A stretch of 64,000 bases of DNA from Pseudomonas palmensis (GCF_017848315.1 NZ_JAFKEC010000018.1:20270-84269); one strand, 5' to 3'. Positions 25,994 through 37,243 are shown, numbered from the stretch's first letter. Notes: a model not told the origin generated them from the sequence alone. Program-made: numbers and translations.

Positions 25994-28603
25994 GTGCTTG
26001 AAGCCTACCGCAAACACATCGAAGAGCGTGCCGCCCAGGGTATCGTGCCCCAGCCGCTTAACGCCGAACAAACCGCAGGCCTGGTCGAGCTGCTGAAGAA
26101 TCCCCCCGCTGGCGAAGAAGCCGTCCTCGTCGACCTGATCACCAACCGCGTACCACCAGGAGTGGACGAAGCCGCCTACGTCAAGGCCGGTTTCCTGTCG
26201 GCGGTCGCCAAGGGCGAAGCCACCTCCCCGCTGATCAGCAAGCAGCGCGCCGTTGAACTGCTGGGCACCATGCAGGGCGGCTACAACATCGCCACCCTGG
26301 TCGAGCTGCTGGACGACGCCGAACTGGCCGCCGTTGCCGCCGAACAGCTCAAGCACACCCTGCTGATGTTCGACGCCTTCCACGACGTGGCCGAAAAAGC
26401 CAAGAACGGCAACGTTCACGCCAAGGCGGTACTGCAGTCCTGGGCTGACGGCGAGTGGTTCAAGAAGCGTCCGACCCTGGCCGACAAGATCAGCCTGCGC
26501 GTCTTCAAGGTCACCGGCGAAACCAACACCGACGACCTGTCCCCTGCCCCGGACGCCTGGTCGCGCCCTGATATCCCGCTGCACGCCCTGGCCATGCTGA
26601 AAATGGCCCGCGACGGCATCGTGCCGGACGTGCAAGGCGCCATCGGCCCGATGAAGCAGATCGAGCAGATGCGCAACGAAGGCTTCCCGATCGCCTACGT
26701 CGGTGACGTGGTCGGTACCGGTTCCTCGCGTAAATCGGCGACCAACTCGGTGCTGTGGTTCTTCGGCGACGACATCCCTTACGTGCCGAACAAGCGCGCT
26801 GGCGGTTTCTGCTTCGGCTCCAAGATCGCCCCGATCTTCTACAACACCATGGAAGACGCCGGCGCCCTGCCGATCGAATTCGACGTGTCGAACATCCACA
26901 TGGGCGACGTGATCGACCTGTACCCGCACGCCGGCAAGGTGTGCAAGCACGGTACCGACGAAGTCATCACCACCTTCGAGATGAAAACCCCCGTGCTGCT
27001 GGACGAAGTCCGCGCCGGTGGTCGTATCCCGCTGATCGTCGGCCGTGGCCTGACCGAGAAGGCGCGCGCCGAGCTGGGCCTGGGCCCGACCGACCTGTTC
27101 AAGCTGCCTGAAGCACCTGTCGACACCGGCAAGGGCTACACCCTGGCCCAGAAGATGGTCGGCAAGGCCTGCGGCCTGCCAGTGGGCAAGGGCGTTCGTC
27201 CTGGCACCTACTGCGAACCGAAGATGACCACCGTCGGCTCCCAGGACACCACCGGTCCGATGACCCGTGACGAACTGAAAGACCTGGCGTGCCTGGGCTT
27301 CTCGGCCGACCTGGTCATGCAGTCGTTCTGCCACACCGCGGCCTATCCGAAGCCGATCGACGTGACCACCCACCACACCCTGCCGGATTTCATCCGCACC
27401 CGTGGCGGCGTGTCCCTGCGTCCAGGCGACGGCATCATCCACAGCTGGCTGAACCGCATGCTGCTGCCGGACACCGTCGGTACCGGTGGTGACTCGCACA
27501 CCCGCTTCCCGATCGGCATCTCGTTCCCGGCCGGTTCCGGCCTGGTCGCCTTCGCCGCTGCCACTGGCGTGATGCCACTGGACATGCCGGAGTCGGTACT
27601 GGTGCGCTTCAAGGGCAAGCTGAACCCAGGCATCACCCTGCGTGACCTGGTTCACGCCATCCCTTACTACGGCATCCAGAAAGGCCTGCTGACCGTCGAG
27701 AAGAAAGGCAAGATCAACGCCTTCTCCGGCCGCATCCTGGAAATCGAAGGCCTGGACGACCTGACCGTGGAACAGGCATTCGAACTGTCCGACGCCTCGG
27801 CCGAACGTTCGGCTGCCGGTTGCACCATCAAGCTGCCTGAAAAAGCCATTGCCGAGTACCTGAAGTCGAACATCACCCTGCTGCGCTGGATGATCAGCGA
27901 AGGCTACGGCGATGCGCGCACCATGGAGCGCCGTGCACAGGCGATGGAAGCCTGGCTGGCCAAGCCCGAGCTGCTGTCGGCCGACGCCGATGCCGAGTAC
28001 GCCGAAGTCATCGAGATCGACCTGGCCGATATCAAGGAGCCGGTTCTCTGCGCTCCTAACGACCCGGACGACGCTCGCCTGCTGTCCAGCGTCCAGGGCC
28101 AGAAGATCGACGAAGTGTTCATCGGTTCGTGCATGACCAACATCGGTCACTTCCGCGCTGCCGGCAAGCTGCTGGACAAGGTCAAGGGTCAGCTGCCAAC
28201 CCGTCTGTGGCTGTCGCCGCCGACCAAGATGGACGCTCACCAGCTGACCGAGGAAGGCTACTACGGCATCTACGGCAAGGCTGGCGCGCGCATGGAAATG
28301 CCGGGCTGCTCGCTGTGCATGGGTAACCAGGCACGCGTAGAGCCGAACTCGACCGTTGTGTCGACGTCGACCCGTAACTTCCCTAACCGTCTGGGCGATG
28401 GTGCCAACGTGTTCCTGGCCTCCGCCGAACTGGCTGCCGTTGCCTCGATCCTGGGCAAGCTGCCAACCGTCGAGGAGTACATGGAGTACGCGGCGAATAT
28501 CGACAGCATGGCTGCCGACATCTACCGCTACCTGAGCTTCGACCAGATCGCCGAGTTCCGTGAAGCCGCTGCGAACGCCAATATCCCGGTCGTTCAAGCG
28601 TAA
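25994..28603 (+). CDS. acnB: Aconitate hydratase B
   Basis: An 869-residue bifunctional aconitase/2-methylisocitrate dehydratase of the TCA cycle. The start is the GTG at 25994 (preceded by GAGGG), giving [15 protein letters not shown], which matches AcnB N-termini. The HEAT-like, swivel, and catalytic domains follow in AcnB order. The 4Fe-4S ligands are in GSCMTN (near 710) and CSLCMGNQ (near 770). An intrinsic terminator follows the stop. The long nested hairpin upstream may control it. Confidence 0.96.
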   Translation: MLEAYRKHIEERAAQGIVPQPLNAEQTAGLVELLKNPPAGEEAVLVDLITNRVPPGVDEAAYVKAGFLSAVAKGEATSPLISKQRAVELLGTMQGGYNIATLVELLDDAELAAVAAEQLKHTLLMFDAFHDVAEKAKNGNVHAKAVLQSWADGEWFKKRPTLADKISLRVFKVTGETNTDDLSPAPDAWSRPDIPLHALAMLKMARDGIVPDVQGAIGPMKQIEQMRNEGFPIAYVGDVVGTGSSRKSATNSVLWFFGDDIPYVPNKRAGGFCFGSKIAPIFYNTMEDAGALPIEFDVSNIHMGDVIDLYPHAGKVCKHGTDEVITTFEMKTPVLLDEVRAGGRIPLIVGRGLTEKARAELGLGPTDLFKLPEAPVDTGKGYTLAQKMVGKACGLPVGKGVRPGTYCEPKMTTVGSQDTTGPMTRDELKDLACLGFSADLVMQSFCHTAAYPKPIDVTTHHTLPDFIRTRGGVSLRPGDGIIHSWLNRMLLPDTVGTGGDSHTRFPIGISFPAGSGLVAFAAATGVMPLDMPESVLVRFKGKLNPGITLRDLVHAIPYYGIQKGLLTVEKKGKINAFSGRILEIEGLDDLTVEQAFELSDASAERSAAGCTIKLPEKAIAEYLKSNITLLRWMISEGYGDARTMERRAQAMEAWLAKPELLSADADAEYAEVIEIDLADIKEPVLCAPNDPDDARLLSSVQGQKIDEVFIGSCMTNIGHFRAAGKLLDKVKGQLPTRLWLSPPTKMDAHQLTEEGYYGIYGKAGARMEMPGCSLCMGNQARVEPNSTVVSTSTRNFPNRLGDGANVFLASAELAAVASILGKLPTVEEYMEYAANIDSMAADIYRYLSFDQIAEFREAAANANIPVVQA

Positions 28604-28620
28604 GCTGACTTAGCGTGAAA

Positions 28621-28649
28621 AGAAGCCCCGCCAATTGGCGGGGCTTTTT
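28621..28649 (+). terminator. acnB intrinsic terminator
   Basis: AAGCCCCGCC-AATT-GGCGGGGCTT (28623-28646) forms a 10-bp stem followed by TTT. It lies 18 bp past the acnB stop. Confidence 0.93.
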
Positions 28650-28664
28650 GTTGTCTTCCGAAAA

Positions 28665-28731
28665 GCTTCGCCGGCAAGGCCGGCTCCTGCAGGTTAGCGA
28701 CGCGTGTAGGAGCCGGCCTTGCCGGCGAAGC
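28665..28731. repeat. REP pair, family B
   Basis: Arms 28665-28691 and 28705-28731 of the GCTTCGCCGGCAAGGCCGGC type, nearly perfect. It lies between the acnB terminator and the end of prpD. Confidence 0.92.
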
Positions 28732-28736
28732 GCCCC

Positions 28737-30221
28737 TCAGATCACGAACAGATCCATGAACCGATGCACCGCCGTCGCCTCAAGCCTCGCCTGATCCTTG
28801 CACAGCGCAAGGATCTCGGCCGAACGCTGCGCAGTAAACCGCGTCGCCAGGTTGGCCTTGAACTTGTCCTCCAGCAGCGGGATGCCCTGGGCGCGCCGGC
28901 GCCGGTGCCCGATGGGGTACTCCACCACCACCTGTTCGGTGCTCGAGCCGTCGGTGAAGAACACCTGCACCGCGTTGGCGATCGAGCGCTTGTCGGCCTC
29001 CAGGTACTCGCGACTGAAACGCGGGTCTTCGACGATCACCATCTTCTCGCGCAAGCGGTCGATGGTCGGGTGCGCCGCATGGAAATCATCTTCGTAATGC
29101 TCGGCCACCAGGTTGCCGAAGATCAGCGGCACCGCCGTCATGTACTGCAGGCAGTGGTCCCGGTCCGCCGCGTTGGCCAGCGTGCCGACCTTGGAAATGA
29201 TGCGAATCGCCGACTCATGGGTGGTGATCACGATGCGCTCGATTTCATGCAGGCGATTGCGCACCTGCGGATGCAGGGTCACCGCCGCCTCGCAGGCGGT
29301 CTGCGCATGGAACTCGGCCGGAAAGCTGATCTTGAACAGTATGTTCTCCATCACGTAGCTGCCGAACGGCTGCGACAGGCTGAACTCGCGCTTGCCCTCG
29401 GGCTTGAGCGCCAGGTCCTTGTTGGTATGGCTGAACAGCACGTCATAGAAGCCCCACTGCGGCGCGGTGAGCACGCCGGGGATGCCCATCTCGCCGCGCA
29501 GGGCGATGTCCGCCAGGCGCACCCCGCGACTCGACGCATCACCGGCCGCCCACGACTTGCGCGAGCCGGCATTGGGGGCATGGCGGTAGGTGCGCAGCGC
29601 CTGGCCATCGACAAAGGCCTGGGACAGGGCCGCCAGCAACTGCTCGCGATTGGCGCCCATGAGCCGGGCGCACACCGCCGTGGATGCGACCTTGACCAGC
29701 AGCACGTGGTCCAGGCCCACCCGGTTGAAAGCGTTTTCCAGCGCGAGCACGCCCTGGATCTCGTGAGCCATGATCATGGCCTCGAGCACCGTGTGCAGGG
29801 TCAGCGGCGCGTCGACGTTGGCCACGCGCTTTTGCGAGAGGTGGTCGGCCACCGCGAGGATGCCGCCGAGGTTGTCGGAGGGGTGACCCCATTCTGCGGC
29901 CAGCCAGGTATCGTTGTAGTCCAGCCAGCGCACGATGCAGCCGATGTCCCAGGCCGCCTTGACCGGGTCGAGGCGGTACGCGGTGCCGGGCACCCGCGCG
30001 CCATGGGGCACCACGGTACCCTCCACCAGCGGCCCCAGGTGCTTGGTGCACTCGGGAAAGCGCAGCGCCAGCAGGCCGCAACCCAGGGTGTCCATCAGGC
30101 AGTTGCGCGCCGTGTCCAGCGCCTCCCCCGGCTCGGCCCTGAAGTGCAGGACATAGTCGGCAATGTCCTGCAGGACCCGGTCGTAGTCGGGGCGGTCGTT
30201 CAGGTCAACATTGGCACTCAT
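28737..30221 (-). CDS. prpD: 2-methylcitrate dehydratase
   Basis: A 494-residue MmgE/PrpD-family protein that dehydrates 2-methylcitrate in propionate breakdown. Typical segments include [21 protein letters not shown] near 45-65, the [22 protein letters not shown] segment near 88-110 and [10 protein letters not shown] near 116-125. The start is the ATG at 30221 behind AGAGAGA. Last gene of the prp operon, 51 bp after prpF. With AcnD present its role may partly overlap. Confidence 0.95.
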   Translation of the reverse strand: MSANVDLNDRPDYDRVLQDIADYVLHFRAEPGEALDTARNCLMDTLGCGLLALRFPECTKHLGPLVEGTVVPHGARVPGTAYRLDPVKAAWDIGCIVRWLDYNDTWLAAEWGHPSDNLGGILAVADHLSQKRVANVDAPLTLHTVLEAMIMAHEIQGVLALENAFNRVGLDHVLLVKVASTAVCARLMGANREQLLAALSQAFVDGQALRTYRHAPNAGSRKSWAAGDASSRGVRLADIALRGEMGIPGVLTAPQWGFYDVLFSHTNKDLALKPEGKREFSLSQPFGSYVMENILFKISFPAEFHAQTACEAAVTLHPQVRNRLHEIERIVITTHESAIRIISKVGTLANAADRDHCLQYMTAVPLIFGNLVAEHYEDDFHAAHPTIDRLREKMVIVEDPRFSREYLEADKRSIANAVQVFFTDGSSTEQVVVEYPIGHRRRRAQGIPLLEDKFKANLATRFTAQRSAEILALCKDQARLEATAVHRFMDLFVI

Positions 30222-30272
30222 TGTCGTCTCTCTGTTCACATGGGGTGAAAGGAGAGCCGAGCACCGCTGCCT

Positions 30273-31463
30273 CTAGAAGGTATCGCCAGGTACGCGTACC
30301 CAACCCTCCATCAGCACGCGAGCGCTGCGGCTCATGATTGCTTTGGTAACGGTCCAGTCGCCATTCACCTGGCGCGCCTCGGCGCCCACGCGCAAGGTGC
30401 CCGAGGGGTGACCGAAGCGCACGGCGCTGCGCTCGCCGCCACCGGCAGCAAGGTTGACCAGGGTGCCGGGGATGGCCGCCGCGGTGCCGATGGCCACCGC
30501 TGCCGTACCCATCATGGCGTGGTGCAGCTTGCCCATCGACAACGCACGCACCAGCAGGTCGATATCGCTCGCTGCCACGGTCTTGCCGCTGGACGACTGG
30601 TAGTCGGCCGGCGCTGCCACGAACGCCACCTTGGGCGTGTGCTGGCGCTGCGCGGCCTGCTCGACGTGCTCGATCAGGCCCATGTGCACGGCGCCGTGGG
30701 CACGGATGGTTTCGAAACGCGCCAGGGCCTCGGGGTCGCCGTTGATTGCGTCCTGCAGCTCGGTGCCGGTGTAGCCCAGGGCCTGGGCGTCGATGAAGAT
30801 GGTCGGGATGCCGGCGTTGATCAGGGTTGCCTTGAAGGTGCCGACACCGGGCACCACCAGGTCGTCGACCAGGTTGCCGGTGGGGAACATCGAGCCGCCC
30901 GCGCCGTCTTCGTCGGCGGCCGGGTCGAGGAATTCGAGCTGCACCTCGGCGGCCGGAAAGGTCACGCCGTCGAGTTCGAAGTCGCCGGTTTCCTGCACTT
31001 CGCCTTCGGTGATCGGTACGTGGGCGATGATGGTCTTGCCGATGTTGGCCTGCCAGATGCGCACCACAGCCACACCATTGCGCGGGATGCGACTGGCGTC
31101 GACCAGGCCGGCGCTGATGGCGAACGAGCCGACTGCCGCCGAGAGGTTGCCGCAGTTGCCGCTCCAGTCGACGAAGGCCTTGTCGATGGCGACCTGGCCG
31201 AACAGGTAGTCGACGTCGTGCCCGGGCTTGATGCTGCGCGACAGGATGACCGTCTTGCTGGTGCTGGAGGTGGCCCCGCCCATGCCGTCGATCTGCTTGC
31301 CGTAGGGGTCGGGGCTGCCGATAACCCGCAGCAGCAGCGCATCGCGCGCGGCGCCGGGGAGCTGGGCGGCTTCGGGCAGGTCTTCGAGGTTGAAGAACAC
31401 GCCTTTGCTGGTGCCGCCACGGATGTAGGTGGCGGGGATTCTGATCTGGGGTACGTGTGGCAT
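30273..31463 (-). CDS. prpF: 2-methylaconitate isomerase (AcnD accessory protein)
   Basis: A 396-residue PrpF-family protein with the diaminopimelate epimerase-like fold. The opening IRIPATYIRGGTSKGVFF and the GMGGATSSTSK segment near 60-70 are family hallmarks. PrpF converts the trans isomer of 2-methylaconitate made by AcnD to the cis form used downstream. It sits after acnD in the operon, separated by a REP pair. Confidence 0.95.
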   Translation of the reverse strand: MPHVPQIRIPATYIRGGTSKGVFFNLEDLPEAAQLPGAARDALLLRVIGSPDPYGKQIDGMGGATSSTSKTVILSRSIKPGHDVDYLFGQVAIDKAFVDWSGNCGNLSAAVGSFAISAGLVDASRIPRNGVAVVRIWQANIGKTIIAHVPITEGEVQETGDFELDGVTFPAAEVQLEFLDPAADEDGAGGSMFPTGNLVDDLVVPGVGTFKATLINAGIPTIFIDAQALGYTGTELQDAINGDPEALARFETIRAHGAVHMGLIEHVEQAAQRQHTPKVAFVAAPADYQSSSGKTVAASDIDLLVRALSMGKLHHAMMGTAAVAIGTAAAIPGTLVNLAAGGGERSAVRFGHPSGTLRVGAEARQVNGDWTVTKAIMSRSARVLMEGWVRVPGDTF

Positions 31464-31495
31464 GGAAACATGTGTCCTCTGGAATACAACACAAT

Positions 31496-31586
31496 CCTGT
31501 GTAGGAGCCGGCCTTGCCGGCGAAGGGGCTGGTACATCAATGCACCCTGCGTCGCTCCCTTCGCCGGCAAAGCCGGCTCCTACAGG
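31496..31586. repeat. REP pair, family B, inside the prp operon
   Basis: CCTGTGTAGGAGCCGGCCTT and its inverse (arms about 31496-31525 and 31559-31586) fill the gap between acnD and prpF. On mRNA this folds into a stable hairpin between two cistrons. Confidence 0.9.
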
Positions 31587-31597
31587 TCAGGTGTACG

Positions 31598-34186
31598 TCA
31601 AGCCACCGACGACTCGAGGAAGTCCTGGGCAAAGCGCTGCAGTACACCGCCCGCCTCGTAGATCGACACCTCTTCCGCCGTGTCCAGACGGCAGGTCACC
31701 GGCACCTCCAGGCGCTCGCCGTCACGCCGCGTGATCACCAGGGTCAAGGTGGCCCGCGGTGTCCGCTGCCCCACCACGTCATAGGTCTCGCTGCCATCGA
31801 TACCCAGGGTCTTGCGGTCGGTGCCCGGCTTGAACTCCAGCGGCAACACGCCCATGCCCACCAGGTTGGTACGGTGGATACGCTCGAAGCCCTCGGCCAC
31901 GATGGCCTCGACACCGGCCAGGCGCACGCCCTTGGCCGCCCAGTCGCGTGACGAGCCCTGGCCATAGTCGGCACCGGCCACGATGATCAGCGGCTGCTTG
32001 CGCTGCATGTAGGTCTCGATGGCCTCCCACATGCGCGTCACCTTGCCCTCCGGCTCGATACGCGCCAGCGAACCCTGCTTGACCTTGCCGTTCTCCTGCA
32101 CCATCTCGTTGAACAGCTTGGGGTTGGCGAAGGTCGCGCGCTGCGCGGTCAGGTGGTCGCCACGGTGGGTGGCGTAGGAGTTGAAGTCCTCTTCGGGCAG
32201 GCCCATCTTCGCCAGGTACTCGCCTGCGGCGCTGTCGAGCATGATCGCGTTGGACGGCGACAGGTGGTCGGTGGTGATGTTGTCCGGCAGCACCGCCAGC
32301 GGGCGCATGCCCTTGAGCGAGCGCTCGCCTGCCAGCGCGCCTTCCCAGTACGGCGGGCGACGGATGTAGGTGCTCATGGCGCGCCAGTCGTACAGCGGGT
32401 CGACCTTGGGTCCGGTGTCTTCGTGCACGGCGAACATCGGGATGTACACCTGGCGGAACTGCTCCGGCTTGACCGCAGCCTTGACCACTGCATCGATCTC
32501 TTCGTCGCTGGGCCAGATGTCCTTGAGGCGGATTTCCTTGCCGTCCACCACGGCCAGCACGTCCTTCTCGATATCGAAACGGATGGTGCCGGCAATGGCG
32601 TAGGCCACCACCAGCGGCGGCGAGGCCAGGAAGGCCTGCTTGGCATACGGATGGATACGCCCGTCGAAGTTGCGGTTGCCCGACAGCACGGCGGTGGCGT
32701 ACAGGTCGCGGTCGATGATTTCCTGCTGGATCACCGGGTCCAGAGCGCCGGACATGCCGTTGCAGGTGGTGCAGGCAAACGCCACGATGCCGAAGCCCAG
32801 CTGCTCCAGCTCATCCTCCAGGCCCGCTTCTTTGAGGTACAGGGCCACGGTCTTGGAGCCTGGCGCCAGCGACGACTTGACCCACGGCTTGCGCGTCAGC
32901 CCCAGCCTGTTGGCATTGCGCGCCAGCAGCCCGGCAGCGATCACGTTGCGCGGGTTGCTGGTGTTGGTGCAACTGGTGATGGCAGCGATGATCACCGCGC
33001 CGTCAGGCATCTGCCCCGGCACCTCTTCCCATTGCCCGGCAATGCCCCTGGCAGCCAGCTCGCTGGTGGCCACCCGCGCATGCGGGTTGGACGGGCCGGC
33101 CATGTTGCGTACCACGCTCGACAGGTCGAACTGCAGGCCACGCTCGTATTCGGCATTGACCAGGCTGTCGGACCACAAGCCGGCGACCTTGGCGTAGGTT
33201 TCCACCAGCTTGACCTGGGCGTCTTCACGACCGGTGAGCTTGAGGTAATCGATGGTCTGCTGGTCGATGGAGAACATCGCCGCCGTCGCGCCGTATTCGG
33301 GGGCCATGTTGGAGATGGTCGCGCGATCGCCCAGGGTCAACGCACGAGCGCCCTCGCCGTAGAACTCGAGGTAGGCGCCGACCACCTTGGCCTTGCGCAG
33401 GAACTCGGTGAGCGCCAGCACCACGTCGGTGGCGGTGATGCCTGGCTGCGGCTTGCCGGTGAGCTGCACGCCGACGATTTCCGGCAGGCGCATCCAGGAC
33501 GCACGACCCAGCATCACGTTCTCGGCCTCCAGGCCGCCGACGCCGATGGCGATCACGCCCAGGGCATCCACGTGGGGGGTGTGGCTGTCGGTACCGACGC
33601 AGGTATCGGGATAGGCCACGCCCTGCTCGGCGTGGATCACCGGCGACATCTTCTCCAGGTTGATCTGGTGCATGATGCCGTTGCCGGGCTGGATCACATC
33701 GACGTTCTTGAACGCCTTCTTGGTCCAGTTGATGAAGTGGAAGCGGTCTTCGTTGCGACGGTCTTCGATGGCGCGGTTCTTCTCGAACGCCTGCGGGTCG
33801 AAGCCGCCGCACTCCACGGCCAGCGAGTGGTCGACGATCAGTTGCACCGGCACCACCGGGTTGACCTGGGCCGGGTCGCCGCCCTTGTCGGCGATGGCGT
33901 CACGCAGGCCGGCAAGGTCAACCAGTGCGGTCTGGCCAAGGATGTCATGGCACACCACGCGGGCCGGGTACCAGGGGAAGTCGAGGTCGCGCTTGCGCTC
34001 GATCAGTTGGCCGAGCGAGGCATCGAGGGTTGCCGGGTCGCAGCGGCGCACCAGGTTTTCGGCCAGTACGCGGGAGGTATAGGGCAGCTTGTCGTAGGCG
34101 CCGGGGCTGATGGCGTCGATGGCGGCGCGGGCGTCGAAGTAGTCGAGCGTGGTGCCCGGCAGGTGCTTGCGAAATTCAGTATTCAT
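31598..34186 (-). CDS. acnD: 2-methylcitrate dehydratase, Fe/S-dependent (AcnD)
   Basis: An 862-residue aconitase-A-type protein. Fe-S ligands: ITSCTNTSNP near 410 and ACTTCNGMSG near 475. In the classic aconitases the latter reads CTTCIG, and the Asn is in keeping with AcnD proteins. The start is the ATG at 34186 (MNTEFRKHLPGTTLDYFD). It dehydrates 2-methylcitrate and needs PrpF, which is encoded next. Its position between prpC and prpF distinguishes it from acnA. Confidence 0.94.
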   Translation of the reverse strand: MNTEFRKHLPGTTLDYFDARAAIDAISPGAYDKLPYTSRVLAENLVRRCDPATLDASLGQLIERKRDLDFPWYPARVVCHDILGQTALVDLAGLRDAIADKGGDPAQVNPVVPVQLIVDHSLAVECGGFDPQAFEKNRAIEDRRNEDRFHFINWTKKAFKNVDVIQPGNGIMHQINLEKMSPVIHAEQGVAYPDTCVGTDSHTPHVDALGVIAIGVGGLEAENVMLGRASWMRLPEIVGVQLTGKPQPGITATDVVLALTEFLRKAKVVGAYLEFYGEGARALTLGDRATISNMAPEYGATAAMFSIDQQTIDYLKLTGREDAQVKLVETYAKVAGLWSDSLVNAEYERGLQFDLSSVVRNMAGPSNPHARVATSELAARGIAGQWEEVPGQMPDGAVIIAAITSCTNTSNPRNVIAAGLLARNANRLGLTRKPWVKSSLAPGSKTVALYLKEAGLEDELEQLGFGIVAFACTTCNGMSGALDPVIQQEIIDRDLYATAVLSGNRNFDGRIHPYAKQAFLASPPLVVAYAIAGTIRFDIEKDVLAVVDGKEIRLKDIWPSDEEIDAVVKAAVKPEQFRQVYIPMFAVHEDTGPKVDPLYDWRAMSTYIRRPPYWEGALAGERSLKGMRPLAVLPDNITTDHLSPSNAIMLDSAAGEYLAKMGLPEEDFNSYATHRGDHLTAQRATFANPKLFNEMVQENGKVKQGSLARIEPEGKVTRMWEAIETYMQRKQPLIIVAGADYGQGSSRDWAAKGVRLAGVEAIVAEGFERIHRTNLVGMGVLPLEFKPGTDRKTLGIDGSETYDVVGQRTPRATLTLVITRRDGERLEVPVTCRLDTAEEVSIYEAGGVLQRFAQDFLESSVA

Positions 34187-34239
34187 GGACGCGGGACTCA
34201 ATCACGGATAAGTCGGCGGTGCGCAGCAACGATGGGAAA

Positions 34240-34319
34240 CCTGTAGGAGCCGGCCTTGCCGGCGAAACGGTAGAAGAGACACCGCAGTGCTTCCTTCGCC
34301 GGCAAGGCCGGCTCCTACA
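34240..34319. repeat. REP pair, family B, inside the prp operon
   Basis: CCTGTAGGAGCCGGCCTTGC (arm 34240-34266) and its inverse (34295-34319) lie between prpC and acnD in the 194-bp gap. Confidence 0.9.
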
Positions 34320-34380
34320 ACAGCAACGCCGGCCTCTCCAAAGGCAAGGCCAGCGCCTTCATCGGTACTGCACGCCAGTC

Positions 34381-35508
34381 TCAGCGTTGTTCGATTGGCA
34401 CGAACTTGCGCTGTTCGACGCCGGTGTATTCGGCGCTCGGGCGGATGATGCGGTTGTTGGCACGCTGCTCGAACACATGCGCCGCCCAGCCGGTCAGGCG
34501 CGAGCAGACGAAGATCGGGGTGAACAGCTTGGTCGGGATACCCATGAAGTGGTAGGCCGAGGCATGGTAGAAGTCGGCATTGGGGAACAGTTTCTTCTGT
34601 TCCCACATGGTCTTGTCGATGGCTTCGGACACCGGGTACAGCACGGTGTCGCCCACCTCGTCGGCGAGCTTCTTCGCCCAGCCCTTGATCACTTCGTTGC
34701 GCGGGTCGGACTCCTTGTAGATGGCATGCCCGAAGCCCATGATCTTGTCCTTGCGCTCGAGCATGCCGAGGGTGCCGGCAACGGCTTCCTGCGGGGTCTT
34801 GAAGCGCTCTATCATTTCCATCGCGGCCTCGTTGGCACCACCGTGCAGCGGCCCGCGCAGCGAGCCGATGGCCGCCGTCACGCACGAGTACAGGTCCGAC
34901 AGGGTCGAGGCACACACCCGGGCAGTGAAGGTCGAGGCGTTGAATTCGTGCTCGGCGTACAGGATCAGCGAAACGTTCATCACCTTGACGTGCAGCTCGC
35001 TCGGCTTCTTGCCGTGCAACAGGTGCAGGAAGTGCCCGCCCAGGGTGTCTTCGTCGCTGGTGCAGTCGATGCGCACGCCATGGTGGCTGAAGCGGTACCA
35101 GTAGCACATGGCCGCCGGGAACAGCGCCAGCAGGCGGTCGGTCTTCTCGTGCTGCAGGCCGAAGTTGAGCTCCGGCTCCAGGGTGCCGAGCACCGAGGAG
35201 GCGGTACGCATCACGTCCATCGGGTGGGCGGTGACCGGAATGCGCTCAAGCACTTCCTTGAGCGCCTGGGGCAGGTCGCGCAGCGCCTTGAGCTGGTGCT
35301 GGTACTCGCTCAGCTCGGCCTGGGTCGGCAACTCCCCGTACAGCAGCAGGTAGGCGACCTCTTCGAACAGCGCGTGCTCGGCCAGGTCGCGAACGTCATA
35401 GCCACGGTAGGTCAGGCCGGCGCCGGCCTGGCCCACGGTCGACAGTGCGGTTTGCCCGGCCACCTGACCACGCAGGCCGGCACCACTGAGTACTTTTGCT
35501 TCGGCCAT
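34381..35508 (-). CDS. prpC: 2-methylcitrate synthase
   Basis: A 375-residue citrate-synthase-fold enzyme joining propionyl-CoA and oxaloacetate. Catalytic segments: GPLHGGANEAAMEMI near 220-234, MGFGHAIYKESDPRN near 265-279, and an Asp near 310-320. The short length and GLRGQVAGQTALSTVGQ opening fit PrpC and not GltA. GTGGAG precedes the ATG. Third gene of the operon. Confidence 0.96.
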   Translation of the reverse strand: MAEAKVLSGAGLRGQVAGQTALSTVGQAGAGLTYRGYDVRDLAEHALFEEVAYLLLYGELPTQAELSEYQHQLKALRDLPQALKEVLERIPVTAHPMDVMRTASSVLGTLEPELNFGLQHEKTDRLLALFPAAMCYWYRFSHHGVRIDCTSDEDTLGGHFLHLLHGKKPSELHVKVMNVSLILYAEHEFNASTFTARVCASTLSDLYSCVTAAIGSLRGPLHGGANEAAMEMIERFKTPQEAVAGTLGMLERKDKIMGFGHAIYKESDPRNEVIKGWAKKLADEVGDTVLYPVSEAIDKTMWEQKKLFPNADFYHASAYHFMGIPTKLFTPIFVCSRLTGWAAHVFEQRANNRIIRPSAEYTGVEQRKFVPIEQR

Positions 35509-35566
35509 TGGTTTTCTCCACTTTTGAATTTGTTATGGGAATCGGCTAATTGCGGTGTGCTGCGGT

Positions 35567-36457
35567 TCAGCTCTTCTTCTGAGCGAACAGTGCGTCGAGC
35601 TTCTGCTCGAACACGTGGTAGTCGATGGCATCGTAAAGCTCCATGCGAGTCTGCATGGTGTCGATGACGTTTTTCTGCGTGCCGTCGCGGCGCAGCGCGG
35701 TGTAGACGTTCTCGGCCGCCTTGTTCATGGCGCGGAACGCCGACAGCGGATACAGCGCCAGCGACACGTCGGCCGAGGCCAGCTCTTCGGTGGTGTACAG
35801 CGGCGTGGCGCCGAATTCGGTGATGTTGGCCAGGATCGGCGCCTTCACGCGGTTGGCGAAGGTCTTGTACATCGACAGCTCGGTGATGGCCTCGGGGAAG
35901 ATCATGTCGGCACCGGCCTCGATGCACGCCGCAGCGCGATCCAGCGCGGCCTCCAGGCCTTCTACCGCCAGGGCGTCGGTACGCGCCATGATCACGAAGC
36001 TGTCGTCGGTACGCGCATCCACGGCCGCCTTGATGCGGTCGACCATCTCCTGTTGCGAGACGATTTCCTTGTTCGGACGATGGCCGCAGCGCTTGGCGCC
36101 CACCTGGTCCTCGATATGAATGGCGGCGGCGCCGAACTTGATCATCGAGCGGACCGTGCGCGCCACGTTGAACGCCGACGAACCGAACCCGGTGTCCACG
36201 TCCACCAGCAGCGGCAGGTCGCACACGTCGGTGATGCGGCGCACGTCGGTCAGCACGTCATCCAGACCGGTGATGCCCAGGTCGGGCAGGCCCAGCGAGC
36301 CTGCCGCCACACCGCCACCGGAGAGGTAGATGGCCTTGAACCCGGCGCGCTTGGCCAGCAGCGCATGGTTGGCATTGATGGCGCCGACGACCTGCAGCGG
36401 GTGCTCGGCGGCGACTGCATCGCGAAAACGCTGGCCGGGACTGCTTTTCTGACTCAT
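35567..36457 (-). CDS. prpB: 2-methylisocitrate lyase
   Basis: A 296-residue isocitrate lyase-superfamily enzyme that splits 2-methylisocitrate to pyruvate and succinate. The catalytic loop KRCGH is at 122-126 with C124 as acid/base. [10 protein letters not shown] (85-94) and [12 protein letters not shown] are typical. The start overlaps the GntR stop by 4 bp. The fourth-position product chemistry completes the methylcitrate cycle encoded here. Confidence 0.96.
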   Translation of the reverse strand: MSQKSSPGQRFRDAVAAEHPLQVVGAINANHALLAKRAGFKAIYLSGGGVAAGSLGLPDLGITGLDDVLTDVRRITDVCDLPLLVDVDTGFGSSAFNVARTVRSMIKFGAAAIHIEDQVGAKRCGHRPNKEIVSQQEMVDRIKAAVDARTDDSFVIMARTDALAVEGLEAALDRAAACIEAGADMIFPEAITELSMYKTFANRVKAPILANITEFGATPLYTTEELASADVSLALYPLSAFRAMNKAAENVYTALRRDGTQKNVIDTMQTRMELYDAIDYHVFEQKLDALFAQKKS

Positions 36458-37170
36458 GACTCACCTCGTGGGCTAGGGGCGGTGGCGTCTTTGTAATGAC
36501 GCTCGATATTGCGCTTGGATGCGCCGATGTGGCGGCGCATCAGTAATTCGGCCAGCTCGCCGTCACGGTCGGCGATGGCATCGAGAATCCGGTGGTGTTC
36601 GGCGAACGCCTGGTGCGGGCGGTTGGGCGTGGCGGAGAACTGGATGCGGTACATGCGCACCAGCTGGTACAGCTCGCCGCACAGCATCTGCACCAGGGTG
36701 CGGTTGCCGCTGCCCTGGATGATGCGGTAGTGGAAGTCGAAGTCGCCCTCCTGTTGGTAGTAGCCCACCCCGGCCTGGAACGCGGCATCACGCTCATGGG
36801 TGTCGAGCACCCGGCGCAACTCGTCGATCTCGGCTACGCTCATGCGTTGGGCGGCCAGGCGGCAGGCCATGCCCTCGAGGGACTCGCGAATCTCGTACAG
36901 TTCGATCAGCTCGGCATGGCTCAGCGACACCACCCGCGCCCCTACGTGCGGCACCCGCACCAGCAGGCGCTGGCCTTCCAGGCGATGGATGGCCTCGCGC
37001 AGCGGGCCGCGGCTGATGCCGTAGGTACGCGCCAGCTCCGGCTCGGAGATCTTGCTGCCGGGGGCGATCTCGCCCTTGACGATCGCGGCCTGGATGCGCC
37101 GGAAGACGTTTTCGGAAAGCGTCTCCGAATCTTCCTGAAGGGGGGCGGAGGCTTGGGCTGCATCCAGCAT
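36454..37170 (-). CDS. GntR (FadR-type) regulator of the prp operon
   Basis: A 238-residue regulator. Winged HTH about 20-85 ([32 protein letters not shown]), then an all-helical FCD domain with D/H metal-ligand positions ([36 protein letters not shown]). It is the first gene of the operon and overlaps prpB by 4 bp. Two TTGTCGACA operators lie at its start. Other bacteria use a sigma-54 activator PrpR here, so the GntR type is the pseudomonad version. Confidence 0.92.
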   Translation of the reverse strand: MLDAAQASAPLQEDSETLSENVFRRIQAAIVKGEIAPGSKISEPELARTYGISRGPLREAIHRLEGQRLLVRVPHVGARVVSLSHAELIELYEIRESLEGMACRLAAQRMSVAEIDELRRVLDTHERDAAFQAGVGYYQQEGDFDFHYRIIQGSGNRTLVQMLCGELYQLVRMYRIQFSATPNRPHQAFAEHHRILDAIADRDGELAELLMRRHIGASKRNIERHYKDATAPSPRGES

Positions 37171-37180
37171 ATTGTCGACA
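37171..37180 (-). promoter_or_regulatory. Prp operator 1, over the ribosome site
   Basis: ATTGTCGACA touches the GntR start codon and overlaps its ribosome-binding region. It is a 10-base match to the palindrome at 37244-37255. Confidence 0.5.
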
Positions 37181-37243
37181 CCTTGAAAATCTGTAGGGCC
37201 AAAACTAGCTAATTAAGCCACCCCAGTCAAAGACAAATTCAAT

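Noticed and set aside
25907..28597. 896-codon open frame on the minus strand across acnB
   Set aside because: It is the antisense shadow of acnB caused by high GC and codon bias. The product has no recognisable motif and the sense frame is a full aconitase.
31598..34186. Housekeeping aconitase A
   Set aside because: It lies between prpC and prpF and has the CTTCNG variant, which fits AcnD.
32153..34246. 697-codon plus-strand frame across acnD
   Set aside because: Antisense shadow of acnD with a low-complexity His/Gln/Val-rich product.
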